The notes: generated by a model from the letters alone, not told the origin. A DNA stretch of 57,956 bases from Burkholderiales bacterium (GCA_028868305.1 JAGWUS010000019.1:1-57956); one strand, 5' to 3'; positions 36,332 to 45,590 are shown, numbered from the stretch's first letter. Numbers and translations are program-made.

Positions 36332-37537
36332 CTACTCGGTATCAGAGATCAGCCGAGCCGTTTTGGGGTCATAAGTCACGCCTTTGATCGAGCCATCCCG
36401 AATACGCTGGACGGCTTCGTCAATCACATGCAATGGCACCAGGAACCATTCCCGCGGTTTGACCGGGTTGCCGAAGCGATCCTCTATCGTCAAGTCCAAC
36501 TGGGCAGCGCCGAACAGACGGTGGAAGATGTTTTCCAACCGGGTGCGGTTCAGGTTATGCAACTTGTAGGTGGCCACCACTTCAACATCGGCCAGAAGAT
36601 AGGTGGCGTCCTTGTCTGCGCCTGCGATGCGGTTCTCCACCTTCCCGCCGGTCACACCGATCTTGTGGATCAGTTCGCGGTGTTCGGTGGCGAATGGGTG
36701 TTTGGATTTGCTGCGCAACACGTAAATCGTGCCGCTCGCAATGTCTCCATCCTCCTCAATGCCACCAAACAGAGGGCCAGCATCTGGGTCGGACACCAGC
36801 CTGGCTGTTTCATCGCGATGAAGCGACCGCTGCAAAGAGCGCATCAAAACGCTGGCTTCAGTGCCGTTGTCAAACACGACCCGCAGGCGGCTGTCGCGTC
36901 GACCATATTCCGTAGTGAATGCTTTGCCCACCTCGGCGATATAGGCGATCTGGCCACCGATGATGAAGTAGGCCCCCTGCACGATGTCATCCAGGGACTT
37001 CTCATTGGAATGAAAGGCTCGGCCTTGGCGCACGCCATCCTGAAGCTCTCGGCGCACGACGTCGAACAAAGTCTTGAATTTTTCAAACTCTTCGCACTTC
37101 TCGCGGTTTGCGATTTCCTCTGCAGCACGTTTTTCGGCTGCCGAGCGCACATGGCGCAGCACGGTGATATCGCCTTCAGTGGTTGGTGCGTCCCCAAGAC
37201 CCAGGTCGGCCATCAAGGCGTCTTCGTCCAGGTCATCAGTTTCGGAGGCCGTAGGTGTCACGGCACCGGCCAGAAGCCCTGGCGTGTCCAATCCGGCCAG
37301 CAAGGTCTGCGCCTCTGGCAGCTTGCGCAATTGATCCAGGCGCACAGCATAAAGGCGCTCGAAGATATCGCGGTCTTCGCCGTGCAAAGGCGCGCGGCCA
37401 TGCGTCTGATGAAAACGCAGGATGTCTTCAAAGCCAGCAATGATTCGCTCCTCACGCGGAGTGTGGCTGGAGGCCTTGAGTGGCGTGACCTCGATGCCAA
37501 GGTCGGCAAGCAGCTCATCTTCGTCGATGTCAGCCAT
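36332..37537 (-). CDS. GIY-YIG nuclease (T5orf172-like) of a methylase/helicase cluster
   Basis: 401 residues from the ATG at 37537, which overlaps the helicase stop by eight bases. Residues 120-260 are unassigned. A GIY-YIG-type nuclease domain follows: T-I-Y-V-L-R-S (270-276), H-K-I-G-V-T-G-G (291-298), R303 and a Glu in R-L-E-N-I-F-H (about 335), the expected order of Tyr, Tyr/Gly, Arg and Glu elements. An acidic motif occurs twice: D-I-D-E-D-E-L-L-A-D-L-G (3-14) and D-L-D-E-D-A-L-M-A-D-L-G (102-113), possibly two docking helices. Third gene of the trio; likely the DNA-cutting part. Confidence 0.8.
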   Translation of the reverse strand: MADIDEDELLADLGIEVTPLKASSHTPREERIIAGFEDILRFHQTHGRAPLHGEDRDIFERLYAVRLDQLRKLPEAQTLLAGLDTPGLLAGAVTPTASETDDLDEDALMADLGLGDAPTTEGDITVLRHVRSAAEKRAAEEIANREKCEEFEKFKTLFDVVRRELQDGVRQGRAFHSNEKSLDDIVQGAYFIIGGQIAYIAEVGKAFTTEYGRRDSRLRVVFDNGTEASVLMRSLQRSLHRDETARLVSDPDAGPLFGGIEEDGDIASGTIYVLRSKSKHPFATEHRELIHKIGVTGGKVENRIAGADKDATYLLADVEVVATYKLHNLNRTRLENIFHRLFGAAQLDLTIEDRFGNPVKPREWFLVPLHVIDEAVQRIRDGSIKGVTYDPKTARLISDTE

Positions 37538-39650
37538 TGCTTGCCTCGCTCTTTTGGGCGGCCAGCTCCTGGGCCTTGTAGCGCGCAAAAGCAGCCACAC
37601 CTTCGGCCATGCGTTTCTCCCACGCATCAGCCGAATTGATGTCAGGCAGGCGCCCGCGCTCCTTCTTAAAGGCCCGCGCGCGGTTGGCAAGGTCCACCGC
37701 GTCTTCACGCGAAATGCTCACCTTCTTGGCCGCAATGCTCGCCTGCACCTGGCGCAGCGATTTTTCATCCATGGCCTTGGCCAGCACCGCATAGGCCGCG
37801 TCGAATGGGTTGATACGGTCTATCAGGTCGATGTCGAGATCGCGCACGTTGACGAACTTGCGCACACCGTCCAGCAAGGACGTATTGCCCTGTGCAACGC
37901 CGCCGCTATCTGCGTCAACCTGCGCCAAGGCCAGTTTGGCTTGCTGGGTGATGTTCATGGCGGCAATGGCATGCTGGCGAATCGCCTCTTGGTCGGCATC
38001 GCTCAACTCCGGGTAACGCTCCCGCACGATCTTGCCCATCTTCAACTGGGTCAGTTCCTCGGGCAGCGTGTTCTCCTTGTCGAACAGCCCACGCTCCAGG
38101 ACTGTCTTGTCCTGCAAGAAGCTGGTGACCACCTCATTTAGGTCTTCCTTGCAGATTCGGGTGGCCTCCTGCGTTTCCGGCTTTGCCAGGCCATTGATTT
38201 CCACGTGGTACTGGCCCGTGGCCTCATTCACGCCAACATTGGTGCGCCCTTCCTGGTAGCCCTCGCCACCGTTGTAGACGAATCCAGGCTGAGGCCCGGC
38301 GTCCTTGGGCGTGAACTCATAGCGCGGTGCCAATACCTGCTCCATCAGCAGGCTGGCAGAAATGGCCTTGAGCATGTCGTTCACGGCTTCGGTTACCGCC
38401 GATTGCTCGGCCGTGGGCTCCGCGATCAGGTTGGTGAAGCGGGAGCGTTCCTTGCCTTTGGCATCGCGGGTGGCGCGGCCAATGATCTGCACAATCTCGG
38501 TCAAGCTGCTGCGGTAGCCAATGGTCAGGGCGTGTTCGCACCAGATCCAGTCAAAGCCTTCTTTTGCCATGCCCAGCGCAATGATCACGTCCACGTGGTC
38601 GCGGTTGTCTTTCTGCGCGGGGTCCTTCAAAGAACTCAGCACGCGCGAGCGTTTGGCCGCGTCGCTGTCGTCCACCAGATCAGCCACCTTCAAAACGCGA
38701 CCTTGCGGGGTTTGGACCAGGTGAAAGCCCGTCGCGACATCCACGCCCTTCCATTCGCCCAGGCCGTGCATGATCTCGTCCACTTCGCGCTGCTTGTCTT
38801 TCAGGCTCTCGCGAGCGTTGACGTTGGGGATATGGACGATGGTCTTCAGCGCCGGATCCAACACCTTGGTGACGGCATCGACATAAGCGCCCGTGTAGAA
38901 GAAGTAGCCGATGTCCAGTGACTTGAGCCACTGGTAGCCGTTGAGCTGTTCGTAATAGGTGTAAGTGACCGTCTCGAACTTGGCCTCGTCCGCGGGCCCC
39001 AGTACCGCCTCACTGTCGCCGCGGAAGTAAGAGCCAGTCATGGCCACCAGATGCACTTTATCACGGGCAATGAAGGCACCCAGTTGATTGCCCAGCTTGT
39101 TGTCCGGGTTGCTGGAAACGTGGTGGAACTCGTCGATGGCGATCAGCCGGTTGTCAAAGGCCTGAATGCCCAACTCGTCTACCGCAAAGCGGAAAGTGGC
39201 ATGGGTACAGACCAGCACCTTGTCGCTGCTGGCCAGGAACTGGCGTACTGCGGCCACCTTGGACTGGGCCACGCGCACCTCGTCCACGCCGGGCGCGTTG
39301 CACAGGTTCCATTGCGGTGCGACCTTCCAATCCCAGTAGAAACCGGACTGACTGAGAGGTTCGTCGGCAAAGCTGCCTCCGATGGAGCGCTCCGGCACCA
39401 CCACGATGGCCTGCTGCAGGCCCTGGTTGTTCAGCTTGTCCAGCGCGATGAACATCAGCGCGCGGGATTTTCCGGACGCCGGCGGCGACTTGATGAGCAG
39501 GTATTGCTCTCCGCGCTTAGCGTAGGCGCGCTCCTGCATGGCACGCATGCCCAGAAGGTTGGCCTTGCTGGATGCGCCGGTACGTGCAGTGGCAATGGAG
39601 ACCGACGGCACCGTGTAGGCGTTGGTCGGGTTTGACGCTTGGTCGCTCAT
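37530..39650 (-). CDS. DEAD/DEAH-type helicase of a putative restriction system
   Basis: 706 residues. Superfamily 2 motor: Walker A S-P-P-A-S-G-K-S (55-62), Walker B D-E-F-H (173-176), motif III-like M-T-G-S-Y, and motif VI Q-I-I-G-R-A-T-R-D. A C-terminal 230-residue region after the motor is unassigned. Start and the methyltransferase stop overlap as ATGA. The pairing with a MmeI-like methyltransferase and a GIY-YIG nuclease suggests that it translocates on, or loads the nuclease to, unmodified DNA. Confidence 0.85.
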   Translation of the reverse strand: MSDQASNPTNAYTVPSVSIATARTGASSKANLLGMRAMQERAYAKRGEQYLLIKSPPASGKSRALMFIALDKLNNQGLQQAIVVVPERSIGGSFADEPLSQSGFYWDWKVAPQWNLCNAPGVDEVRVAQSKVAAVRQFLASSDKVLVCTHATFRFAVDELGIQAFDNRLIAIDEFHHVSSNPDNKLGNQLGAFIARDKVHLVAMTGSYFRGDSEAVLGPADEAKFETVTYTYYEQLNGYQWLKSLDIGYFFYTGAYVDAVTKVLDPALKTIVHIPNVNARESLKDKQREVDEIMHGLGEWKGVDVATGFHLVQTPQGRVLKVADLVDDSDAAKRSRVLSSLKDPAQKDNRDHVDVIIALGMAKEGFDWIWCEHALTIGYRSSLTEIVQIIGRATRDAKGKERSRFTNLIAEPTAEQSAVTEAVNDMLKAISASLLMEQVLAPRYEFTPKDAGPQPGFVYNGGEGYQEGRTNVGVNEATGQYHVEINGLAKPETQEATRICKEDLNEVVTSFLQDKTVLERGLFDKENTLPEELTQLKMGKIVRERYPELSDADQEAIRQHAIAAMNITQQAKLALAQVDADSGGVAQGNTSLLDGVRKFVNVRDLDIDLIDRINPFDAAYAVLAKAMDEKSLRQVQASIAAKKVSISREDAVDLANRARAFKKERGRLPDINSADAWEKRMAEGVAAFARYKAQELAAQKSEASNG

Positions 39651-42466
39651 GCTGCTGTCTTCCTCCCTTTGGCTGCCTTTGCGGCAGGTTTGGTTTTTCC
39701 TGCGGCTGTCATTTTGGTGTACAGCTCAAATAATTTTTCCAACCGTTCAGTATCGTTCTTGAAACGGCGACCGATGTAGATGCGCTCCAGCACTTCGTCG
39801 TTGCGCTCGTGCGCATGACGCAGGTTTTCCGGCATATTGTCAGGATCGTACAGGTCGGCAATGGTGGCGGGGAAATGCGCTTCACGGGCCAGCAGGATGG
39901 CTTCGGCGCAGCCGGTCAGGTCGGCCTTGTTCTGCTCAGTGAGCAAAGGGGTTGGGAAGGTGTTCCACCCAAGAGTATTGGAGTAGCGGAAATCGGTCTT
40001 GATTCGACCACAGACGGTAGCAATCCATATCAAGTGCATCCGCGAGGTCAGTAAAGAGAATGTCCACAATTCAGCATTGAACAGAACAAATGCGGCATTC
40101 GAGACAATCACCCCATTTGGATATAGGCCGATGGGGAGGTATGGCCGAGATTCCGAAGAGTGGCTTGGGATAAGAATTACGGATTCATTGCCGCTTTGAC
40201 GAACCTGTTGGAATGCGTATGGAGTGCTGGCTCCTGCATTCGTCAACACTTTTTTGCTGCTTCTCCGCATTTCAGCCACTTGATCGGTCCGTTCCTTTAT
40301 AGGCCCGATATTCATCGCATTGCTAGATTCTTGCTCAGTGATCCAGATACAGAATCTTTGACCGCCCTGAATCGCATCATGGGCGCCCAAATAGGGACGA
40401 ATGAATGGAGTTGCCCGAATGTCCTTTTGAGTAATCTGACGGGCCTCATCGGAACTCAATATTAGGTGCCCACCATCGACCGGCTTGTTGCCGTATGTCA
40501 TCTGTGCAACTGCACTCAGAACCAATGAACGAGGTTCAACTACCAAATCCTTATAAGGGACCAGATAGGCGTTTATGTTTTCGACGTCGCGCCGCTTTAT
40601 TTCTCCGCCACCTACCTCGTCATAGAGCGCGGCCTTGCTTGAGGACTTATAGGCGAGACCAATAATGACGACTGTCACACCGGCATTATTTGATGCCAAG
40701 TTTGCCCACTTAAAAGAGGTGAAGGCAAAATGCAGTCGGAGATCGGTTCCTAAGATTAGTGGCCACAATCGAGCAACTTGCTCGCCTTGCGTGATGGAGT
40801 TTGTACTGACAAATGCACAGGATGCCTTGTTTATTTTTGTGTAGCGCGAAAACTGCAAGAACCACCCAGAAACGTAATCCAACGATTTCCAGCTATCAGT
40901 TTCAGTTGCAAAAAGCGCCTCCATATCCGCTTTCTGAGAGGAATTCTGTTCGGTGCCGCCCTTGTAAGGTGGATTTCCGCAGATATATGTCTCGCCGCCT
41001 TCGTTTTCAAAATTGATTTCTGTTTGGTCCAACGGGGTTCCAAACAAATCATCCGCTATTAGCTTTACGCTGGTCCCCGTTGGAGGGCAAATGCTTAACC
41101 AGTCCAGCCGCAGCGCATTGCCGCACACGATCCAATTTTGGGAATCCAGCGGCAAAAATTCGGCCAGCGCGTCTTGTTGCCCGCGATGCAGCACGTCGCA
41201 CTGGAATTCGGCAATGATCAATGCCAAACGTGCAATCTCCGCCGGGAAGTCCCGCAGTTCTATACCCCGGAAGTTGGTCAGCGGAATCTCGCTGCCCAAG
41301 TGCTGCTCACCGCGCCGACGGTTGATCTCAGCCTCAATTTCGCGCATCTGCTTGTATGCGATGACCAGGAAGTTGCCCGATCCGCAGGCCGGATCGAACA
41401 CGCGAATGCGCGCCATGCGTTTGCGCAGATTCAACAGCTTGCGTTCGTTGTCACCAGCATCGACCAGAGCGGCACGCAGGTCGTCCAGGAACAGCGGGTT
41501 CAACACCTTCAGGATGTTGGGCACGCTGGTGTAATGCATGCCCAGAGCGCCGCGCTCTTCATCGTCGGCCACGGCCTGGATCATGCTGCCGAAAATGTCA
41601 GGGTTGATCTGCTTCCAGTTCAGTCCGCCGGCATGCAACAGATAGGTGCGGGCCATGCGGGTAAAGCGGGGCACTTCGGTGCTGCCGGAAAACAGGCCAC
41701 CGTTGACATAAGGGAACTGGTCGGCCCAGGGGCGCAGGCTGGCGGCAACGCGATGACGGTTGTCCAGCATGCCGTCATGCCGGGTGGGCACATTCATGGC
41801 GCGGAAGATTTCGGACAGCACTTCGTGGGTGTTGCTGCCGTCCCGTTCGCTCATTCGGTCGATCGTCTGCGTGAACGCTCCGGTATCGCTGAAGATGCCG
41901 GTGTCTTCGGCAAAGAAGCAGAACACCAGGCGAGCCATGAAGTGGTTCATGTCGCTGCGGCGTTCGTCCTTGGCCCAGTCCGGGTTCTCGCGCAGCAGTT
42001 CGACATACAGCTTGTTCAGCCGCCCGGTGGCGCGCACATCAATGGGGTTGTCCTTGATCTCCTTGATGGTGGAGATGCCGGCCAGCGGCAGCAGGAAGCC
42101 GAAATGATTCGGAAAGTCCTGATAGTCGCAAGCGATGGTTTCGCCGCTGGTCAGTTCCTGTGCCTCCAGCGTCTGGCCGTCGGTTGCCAGGACAAACTTG
42201 GCCTTGCCCTTGGTAGTGGCAGCACTGGCAAGCAGTGCCGTGAAGGTTTCACTGACGTTTCCGGCGTCGCAGGTGGCGATGTGGATGTTGTTGCGCAGAA
42301 GCACGCCGCCGGGAAGGTCCGATGCGTTGTTGTTGCCGCTGCGCAGGCGTTTGAGCGTGGTGTCCTTGTTGCCAAAGGCTGCCAAAAAGGCGTATGGGAA
42401 TTCCGGCGCGTCAAAGGGTTGGAGCGCCAGCTCCGAAATGGCCTGTTCAATTTCTACTGCGTTCAT
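39647..42466 (-). CDS. MmeI-like class I DNA methyltransferase
   Basis: 939 residues. N-terminal region similar in layout to the helical spacer of MmeI-type enzymes (L-V-F-C-F-F-A-E-D-T-G-I-F). SAM motif I F-D-P-A-C-G-S-G-N-F (357-366), catalytic motif IV N-P-P-Y (498-501) typical of N6-adenine methylases, then a target-recognition region and C-terminal helices. No D-(E/x)-x-K nuclease motif is visible in the N-terminal 170 residues, unlike true MmeI, so cleavage is probably supplied by the GIY-YIG partner. First gene of a three-gene overlapping operon. The Lys/Ala-rich C-terminus is a low-complexity tail. Confidence 0.88.
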   Translation of the reverse strand: MNAVEIEQAISELALQPFDAPEFPYAFLAAFGNKDTTLKRLRSGNNNASDLPGGVLLRNNIHIATCDAGNVSETFTALLASAATTKGKAKFVLATDGQTLEAQELTSGETIACDYQDFPNHFGFLLPLAGISTIKEIKDNPIDVRATGRLNKLYVELLRENPDWAKDERRSDMNHFMARLVFCFFAEDTGIFSDTGAFTQTIDRMSERDGSNTHEVLSEIFRAMNVPTRHDGMLDNRHRVAASLRPWADQFPYVNGGLFSGSTEVPRFTRMARTYLLHAGGLNWKQINPDIFGSMIQAVADDEERGALGMHYTSVPNILKVLNPLFLDDLRAALVDAGDNERKLLNLRKRMARIRVFDPACGSGNFLVIAYKQMREIEAEINRRRGEQHLGSEIPLTNFRGIELRDFPAEIARLALIIAEFQCDVLHRGQQDALAEFLPLDSQNWIVCGNALRLDWLSICPPTGTSVKLIADDLFGTPLDQTEINFENEGGETYICGNPPYKGGTEQNSSQKADMEALFATETDSWKSLDYVSGWFLQFSRYTKINKASCAFVSTNSITQGEQVARLWPLILGTDLRLHFAFTSFKWANLASNNAGVTVVIIGLAYKSSSKAALYDEVGGGEIKRRDVENINAYLVPYKDLVVEPRSLVLSAVAQMTYGNKPVDGGHLILSSDEARQITQKDIRATPFIRPYLGAHDAIQGGQRFCIWITEQESSNAMNIGPIKERTDQVAEMRRSSKKVLTNAGASTPYAFQQVRQSGNESVILIPSHSSESRPYLPIGLYPNGVIVSNAAFVLFNAELWTFSLLTSRMHLIWIATVCGRIKTDFRYSNTLGWNTFPTPLLTEQNKADLTGCAEAILLAREAHFPATIADLYDPDNMPENLRHAHERNDEVLERIYIGRRFKNDTERLEKLFELYTKMTAAGKTKPAAKAAKGRKTAA

Positions 42467-42563
42467 GGGCTGGGACGATTCAGATGCCGCTGCCGTGGAG
42501 CGGCTGCGGCGCTATCCGCCGAAAAATTGCACGTTGAGGAAAAGTGCCCGGGCATTCGCATGT

Positions 42564-42983
42564 TCAGGCCTGCCATGGATTGATGACGCTCACGCCTGCA
42601 GCCTCAAATGGTGCTGTATCCCGTGTGGCGACAGCAAAACCGTTGGTGGCTGCGATGGCCGCGATGTAGCCGTCCGCCGTGGCGACGGCCAGGCCTGCGG
42701 CGCGTGCCTTAGCCATCAGTGCCGCATAGGCCTGTGTGCAAGCCAGGTCGAAGGGCAGTACGCGACCGGCAAACAGGGGCAGTACACGCTTTTCCAGGTT
42801 TTCCTGGAGTCCAGAGCGGCGCTTGCCAGCCGGCAACAATGCCACGCCCGCGCGCAACTCCGCCACCGTGATGGCTGAGAGGAACAGTGTTTCCATTGGC
42901 TGGGCGTCGATCCACTCGATCACGCGGGCTTCTGGCGCGTGGCGCAGCGGCTCCGACACAACATTGGTGTCGAGCAGGATCAT
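42564..42983 (-). CDS. PIN-domain toxin, FitB/VapC-like
   Basis: 139 residues. PIN-type RNase with acidic ligands D5 (M-I-L-L-D-T-N-V-V-S), E42 (I-T-V-A-E-L-R-A-G) and D104 (A-T-A-D-G-Y-I-A-A-I-A). The D-T-N-V-V-S-E start and A-V-A-T-A-D-G-Y stretch are typical of FitB. Its ATG overlaps the antitoxin stop as ATGA. All catalytic residues are present. Confidence 0.92.
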   Translation of the reverse strand: MILLDTNVVSEPLRHAPEARVIEWIDAQPMETLFLSAITVAELRAGVALLPAGKRRSGLQENLEKRVLPLFAGRVLPFDLACTQAYAALMAKARAAGLAVATADGYIAAIAATNGFAVATRDTAPFEAAGVSVINPWQA

Positions 42984-43234
42984 TCGAAGCTCACTGGGTG
43001 TGCTGGGGTTTTGTCACGCACCTGCTCGAACACAGCGAACTCTTCATCGCTGAGCTTGGCCTGGCGGCCCATGTCTGCGAGCAGCGAACCCAACTTCACG
43101 CGCCCCTTGGGGCTGATCACGGACTCCAGGATTTCACGAACCTCAGCCTCCATGCTCTGGCCGTGCTTGGCAGCACGGACGCGCAGCGCACGGTGTACCT
43201 CTTCAGAGAGGTTGCGAACAGTCAGCATTGCCAT
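42980..43234 (-). CDS. FitA-like ribbon-helix-helix antitoxin
   Basis: 84 residues from the ATG at 43234, chosen because GAGGAG stands eight bases upstream; GTG three codons earlier and ATG two codons later are alternatives. N-terminal Arc-type fold (M-L-T-V-R-N-L-S-E-E-V-H-R-A-L-R-V-R-A-A) with the S-M-E-A-E-V-R-E-I-L helix, then a C-terminal toxin-binding tail. Binds DNA as a complex with the PIN toxin; repeats upstream at 43250-43287 are candidate sites. Confidence 0.9.
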   Translation of the reverse strand: MAMLTVRNLSEEVHRALRVRAAKHGQSMEAEVREILESVISPKGRVKLGSLLADMGRQAKLSDEEFAVFEQVRDKTPAHPVSFE

Positions 43235-43249
43235 GGCGATCACTCCTCA

Positions 43250-43287
43250 GAATGCATTCGATGCATGCATTTTACAACCATGCATTC
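43250..43287. promoter_or_regulatory. ATGCATTC repeats upstream of the FitAB-like pair
   Basis: Palindrome GAATGCATTC at 43250-43259, a following ATGCATGCATT, and CCATGCATTC at 43278-43287. Two identical ATGCATTC units plus the central variant lie just before the antitoxin gene, a likely operator for the FitA-type repressor. From here to 43640 I see no gene; a 65-codon minus ORF at 43479-43676 has no support. Confidence 0.5.
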
Positions 43288-43643
43288 AAGCGGCGGCGCC
43301 CGGCGCATATGGCTGGTTCGCTACTCCTGGAGATGATGGATTTCGGTGCGTTCCTGCGAGTTCGCACGCGCCGCAGCATGCGTCAGTAGAGTGACAAGGT
43401 AGTCGACCCACTCCTGAAGAAGTTCACGGCTCTCAGCCTCGTACCGTGGGCGAGAATCTCGGCTTCACACATAGAAATTCATGCGGTCGAATCACATATT
43501 CCCTTTGAACCCATGATTTCCAAGAAGGCAATCAAAGTGGTCTGCGGGATGGGCGCATGAGAGCTCAGGGCAGTGGTTGGGAACACAATAGGATCCCGCT
43601 CTGAATATTGCCCCTCGTCCACCCAACATGCCAGCCTCCTTTT

Positions 43644-43818
43644 TTCTTGATTTTCAAGAAGGGCGGAGGCCCGCAAGGCCTGCGCCCACTATAAATCGCT
43701 AATAGCTACCTTGAACTTTCTTCCAATCTTGGCCTTTGCTACATGAAGCTTGGCGGATGCTACAACTTGTTGGCCTGAGCTACACAATTGTTGGCGGTGG
43801 CTACATCACCTTTGCTAC
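43644..43818. repeat. candidate plasmid-type replication origin: iterons and hairpins
   Basis: Downstream of the initiator gene. Iterons GCTACA, five or six bases, TTGGC start at 43738, 43759 and 43779 (spacing 21 and 20), with a variant GCTACA-N6-TTGCT at 43800. To the left lie two hairpins: TTCTTGA / TCAAGAA (43644-43660) and the G+C-rich GGGCGGAGGCC / GGCCTGCGCCC (43661-43687, one mismatch). The combination of 20-22-bp iterons, an A+T-rich stretch and a G+C-rich block next to a helicase/initiator pair is the plan of IncQ-type oriV. Confidence 0.6.
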
Positions 43819-43862
43819 CGCATGATGAGACACGAGGGGACATCAGCATCGATCGGATGATG

Positions 43863-44636
43863 TCACCCCTTGAAACCCGGGGTTTTTTCAAGCAGAACAC
43901 GGGAATTGCTGATTGAAATTCCCAACCCGGCAAGATTTTCCTTACTCTCCTTCAATTCGCGTCGCCTGTTGGATGCATCCTTTTCCTGACCAGCTCCGAC
44001 ACTGTCGAGCAGGGTTTCAAGTTTCCATCCTCCTCGGGGTGGAGCTTTGTGGGTTTTGACATGCCGAACCATTGCTTGCGCGACGCCCTTGTTCCAACCG
44101 ACGATCGGATGCGGGTCGTAGTAAAACTTCACATCGCTCTGAAGCAATTCAGTCAGCAAATCACCCAGGACAACCACCTTGAGAGGGCGAACGCCGAGTT
44201 TCTGCCCAGCAGATGTAAAGCGGCCCAGAGCCGGGATAGTCTTCGCCGAATCAACAACAGCATGAATCAGTTTTCCACCAACGGTGGCATTGCGTCCATT
44301 GGGACTCAGCTCTACTTCAGCATTCTGCAGATCTGTGAGGAAATTTTTCAGCTGCTCACCACTGCCTTCCTGACTACCTCCCAGACCCTTTCGCAGTTCG
44401 TACTGATCGACCAGCAACTGTTTTCGACCGTTTGGGCCGGTTTCAGACTCTTGTGCCAAGTAGAGGATCAGCTCCAATAGGTCTGCTTGTCCTTGCCCGA
44501 GCTTCCCCTTTACCAAGGCCTTGCCCCAGCTTGTATCGATTGAGCGCTCTTGGAATGTCGGCCGCCGCGTTGGTTCAAAGACTTGTAGGCGGGACAGAAG
44601 TGCAGTGGTGGTGGGATGCCGTGACATTTCAGACAT
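43863..44636 (-). CDS. putative replication initiator (RepC-like winged helix)
   Basis: 257 residues. No exact family is named with certainty. A winged-helix-like organisation (Q-A-D-L-L-E-L-I-L-Y-L-A-Q-E, L-K-N-F-L-T-D-L-Q-N-A-E-V, then M-V-R-H-V-K-T-H-K and R-R-R-E-L-K-E-S-K-E-N-L-A-G-L-G) resembles plasmid initiators such as RepC of IncQ plasmids in length and order. It overlaps the helicase gene by eight bases and its 3' end is 45 bases from the iteron array, which supports the initiator call. Confidence 0.6.
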   Translation of the reverse strand: MSEMSRHPTTTALLSRLQVFEPTRRPTFQERSIDTSWGKALVKGKLGQGQADLLELILYLAQESETGPNGRKQLLVDQYELRKGLGGSQEGSGEQLKNFLTDLQNAEVELSPNGRNATVGGKLIHAVVDSAKTIPALGRFTSAGQKLGVRPLKVVVLGDLLTELLQSDVKFYYDPHPIVGWNKGVAQAMVRHVKTHKAPPRGGWKLETLLDSVGAGQEKDASNRRRELKESKENLAGLGISISNSRVLLEKTPGFKG

Positions 44637-45546
44637 CCGCCATCCACTCGTGCTTCTTCTTCGCTGAGGGTTTCACGCCTGCACTTGATACGCCTGCTTT
44701 CACAGCAATGGACGATTGGCGCAAAATTCCGCCTACTCCTCGCTCCAGCCACATCTCATCCAAGGGTGGGCCATAGTTCTGTTTGCTAACGCCAAACCGA
44801 ACAAACCGCCGCCTCTCAGGCTTGGGGATACCTTTGGCGCTGGCCTCACTTTCCGTCATGACAGCGAGGTACGATTGCCAGCGAATGTTGTCGGTGAGCA
44901 CGGAACTCCCGCGGCTGGCCTGCTGCATGTCTGCCTGGCCGCCCAGAGCTGCATTCTTGGTTGTGTGATGCAAAAACAGAATGGCACACCCAGTTTTTGT
45001 GGCGATCATTTCCATCCTTGCCAGGAGATCGGACATCCGGCCAGAGTCGTTTTCATCCTCGCTGTGGATACGCCTCAACGTGTCGATGATGATCAAGCGA
45101 GTGCCCGCAGCTACATTAGCCATCCAGGCGAAGAAGGACTCGTCAAAGATGTCCGTCTTCGACCCAACCAATGGAAAAATCTGAACTTGTTCCTGCATCT
45201 GAGTTCGAACCTCGTGTGAAAGGCTTTTACCCAAGGCGTGGATGCGGTGGCAAAGCGCATCCTTCGGGTCTTCGAGGCAAAACATTGCCACGGGGCCGGC
45301 CTTCAGCGCAAAATCAAAACCCAGAAGGTCATGGCCGGTACCAACCCTCAGTGCCAGTTCGAGTGCCAGAAAGCTTTTGCCGACCCCGCCAGGCGAAACC
45401 AGTGACCCGATGGTTCCCGCCAACATGCCAGGCAGGACAAAGTCGAAAGCAGGTTGAGGATTGCTCATCGTGAAGAGGAGATCCAAAGGCTCCGCCGTAA
45501 ACGATTTGACAGTTGTGGCGGGCGTTGCATGCGTCGATTGATTCAT
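44629..45546 (-). CDS. RepA-like hexameric replicative helicase (RecA/AAA_25 fold)
   Basis: 305 residues from the ATG at 45546, preceded by GGAG at good distance; the frame is open 16 codons more. Walker A S-P-G-G-V-G-K-S (51-58), Walker B L-I-I-I-D-T-L-R-R, a L-F-L-H-H-T-T-K segment with Gln/His-type motif, and R-G-S-S-V-L-T-D-N-I-R-W-Q. The order is that of RSF1010 RepA, the 5'-3' helicase that opens the origin with RepC. No RepB primase is encoded nearby, so priming would need host factors. Confidence 0.8.
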   Translation of the reverse strand: MNQSTHATPATTVKSFTAEPLDLLFTMSNPQPAFDFVLPGMLAGTIGSLVSPGGVGKSFLALELALRVGTGHDLLGFDFALKAGPVAMFCLEDPKDALCHRIHALGKSLSHEVRTQMQEQVQIFPLVGSKTDIFDESFFAWMANVAAGTRLIIIDTLRRIHSEDENDSGRMSDLLARMEMIATKTGCAILFLHHTTKNAALGGQADMQQASRGSSVLTDNIRWQSYLAVMTESEASAKGIPKPERRRFVRFGVSKQNYGPPLDEMWLERGVGGILRQSSIAVKAGVSSAGVKPSAKKKHEWMADV

Positions 45547-45590
45547 TTCAGTTGTCTCCATTGTTCGCTGTTGACGGGCGTGTCTCAGGG

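Noticed and set aside
39647..42466. Methyltransferase trio as a BREX or DISARM locus
   Set aside because: No PglZ, BrxC, DrmB or PLD-type partner is present; the set is only methyltransferase, helicase and GIY-YIG protein.
43479..43676. 65-codon minus ORF beside the candidate origin
   Set aside because: Overlaps the origin hairpins and has no family or ribosome binding site.
43738..43818. Possible CRISPR array in the GCTACA repeats
   Set aside because: Units are only 20-21 bases with no longer unique spacers, and no cas genes are present; iterons fit better.
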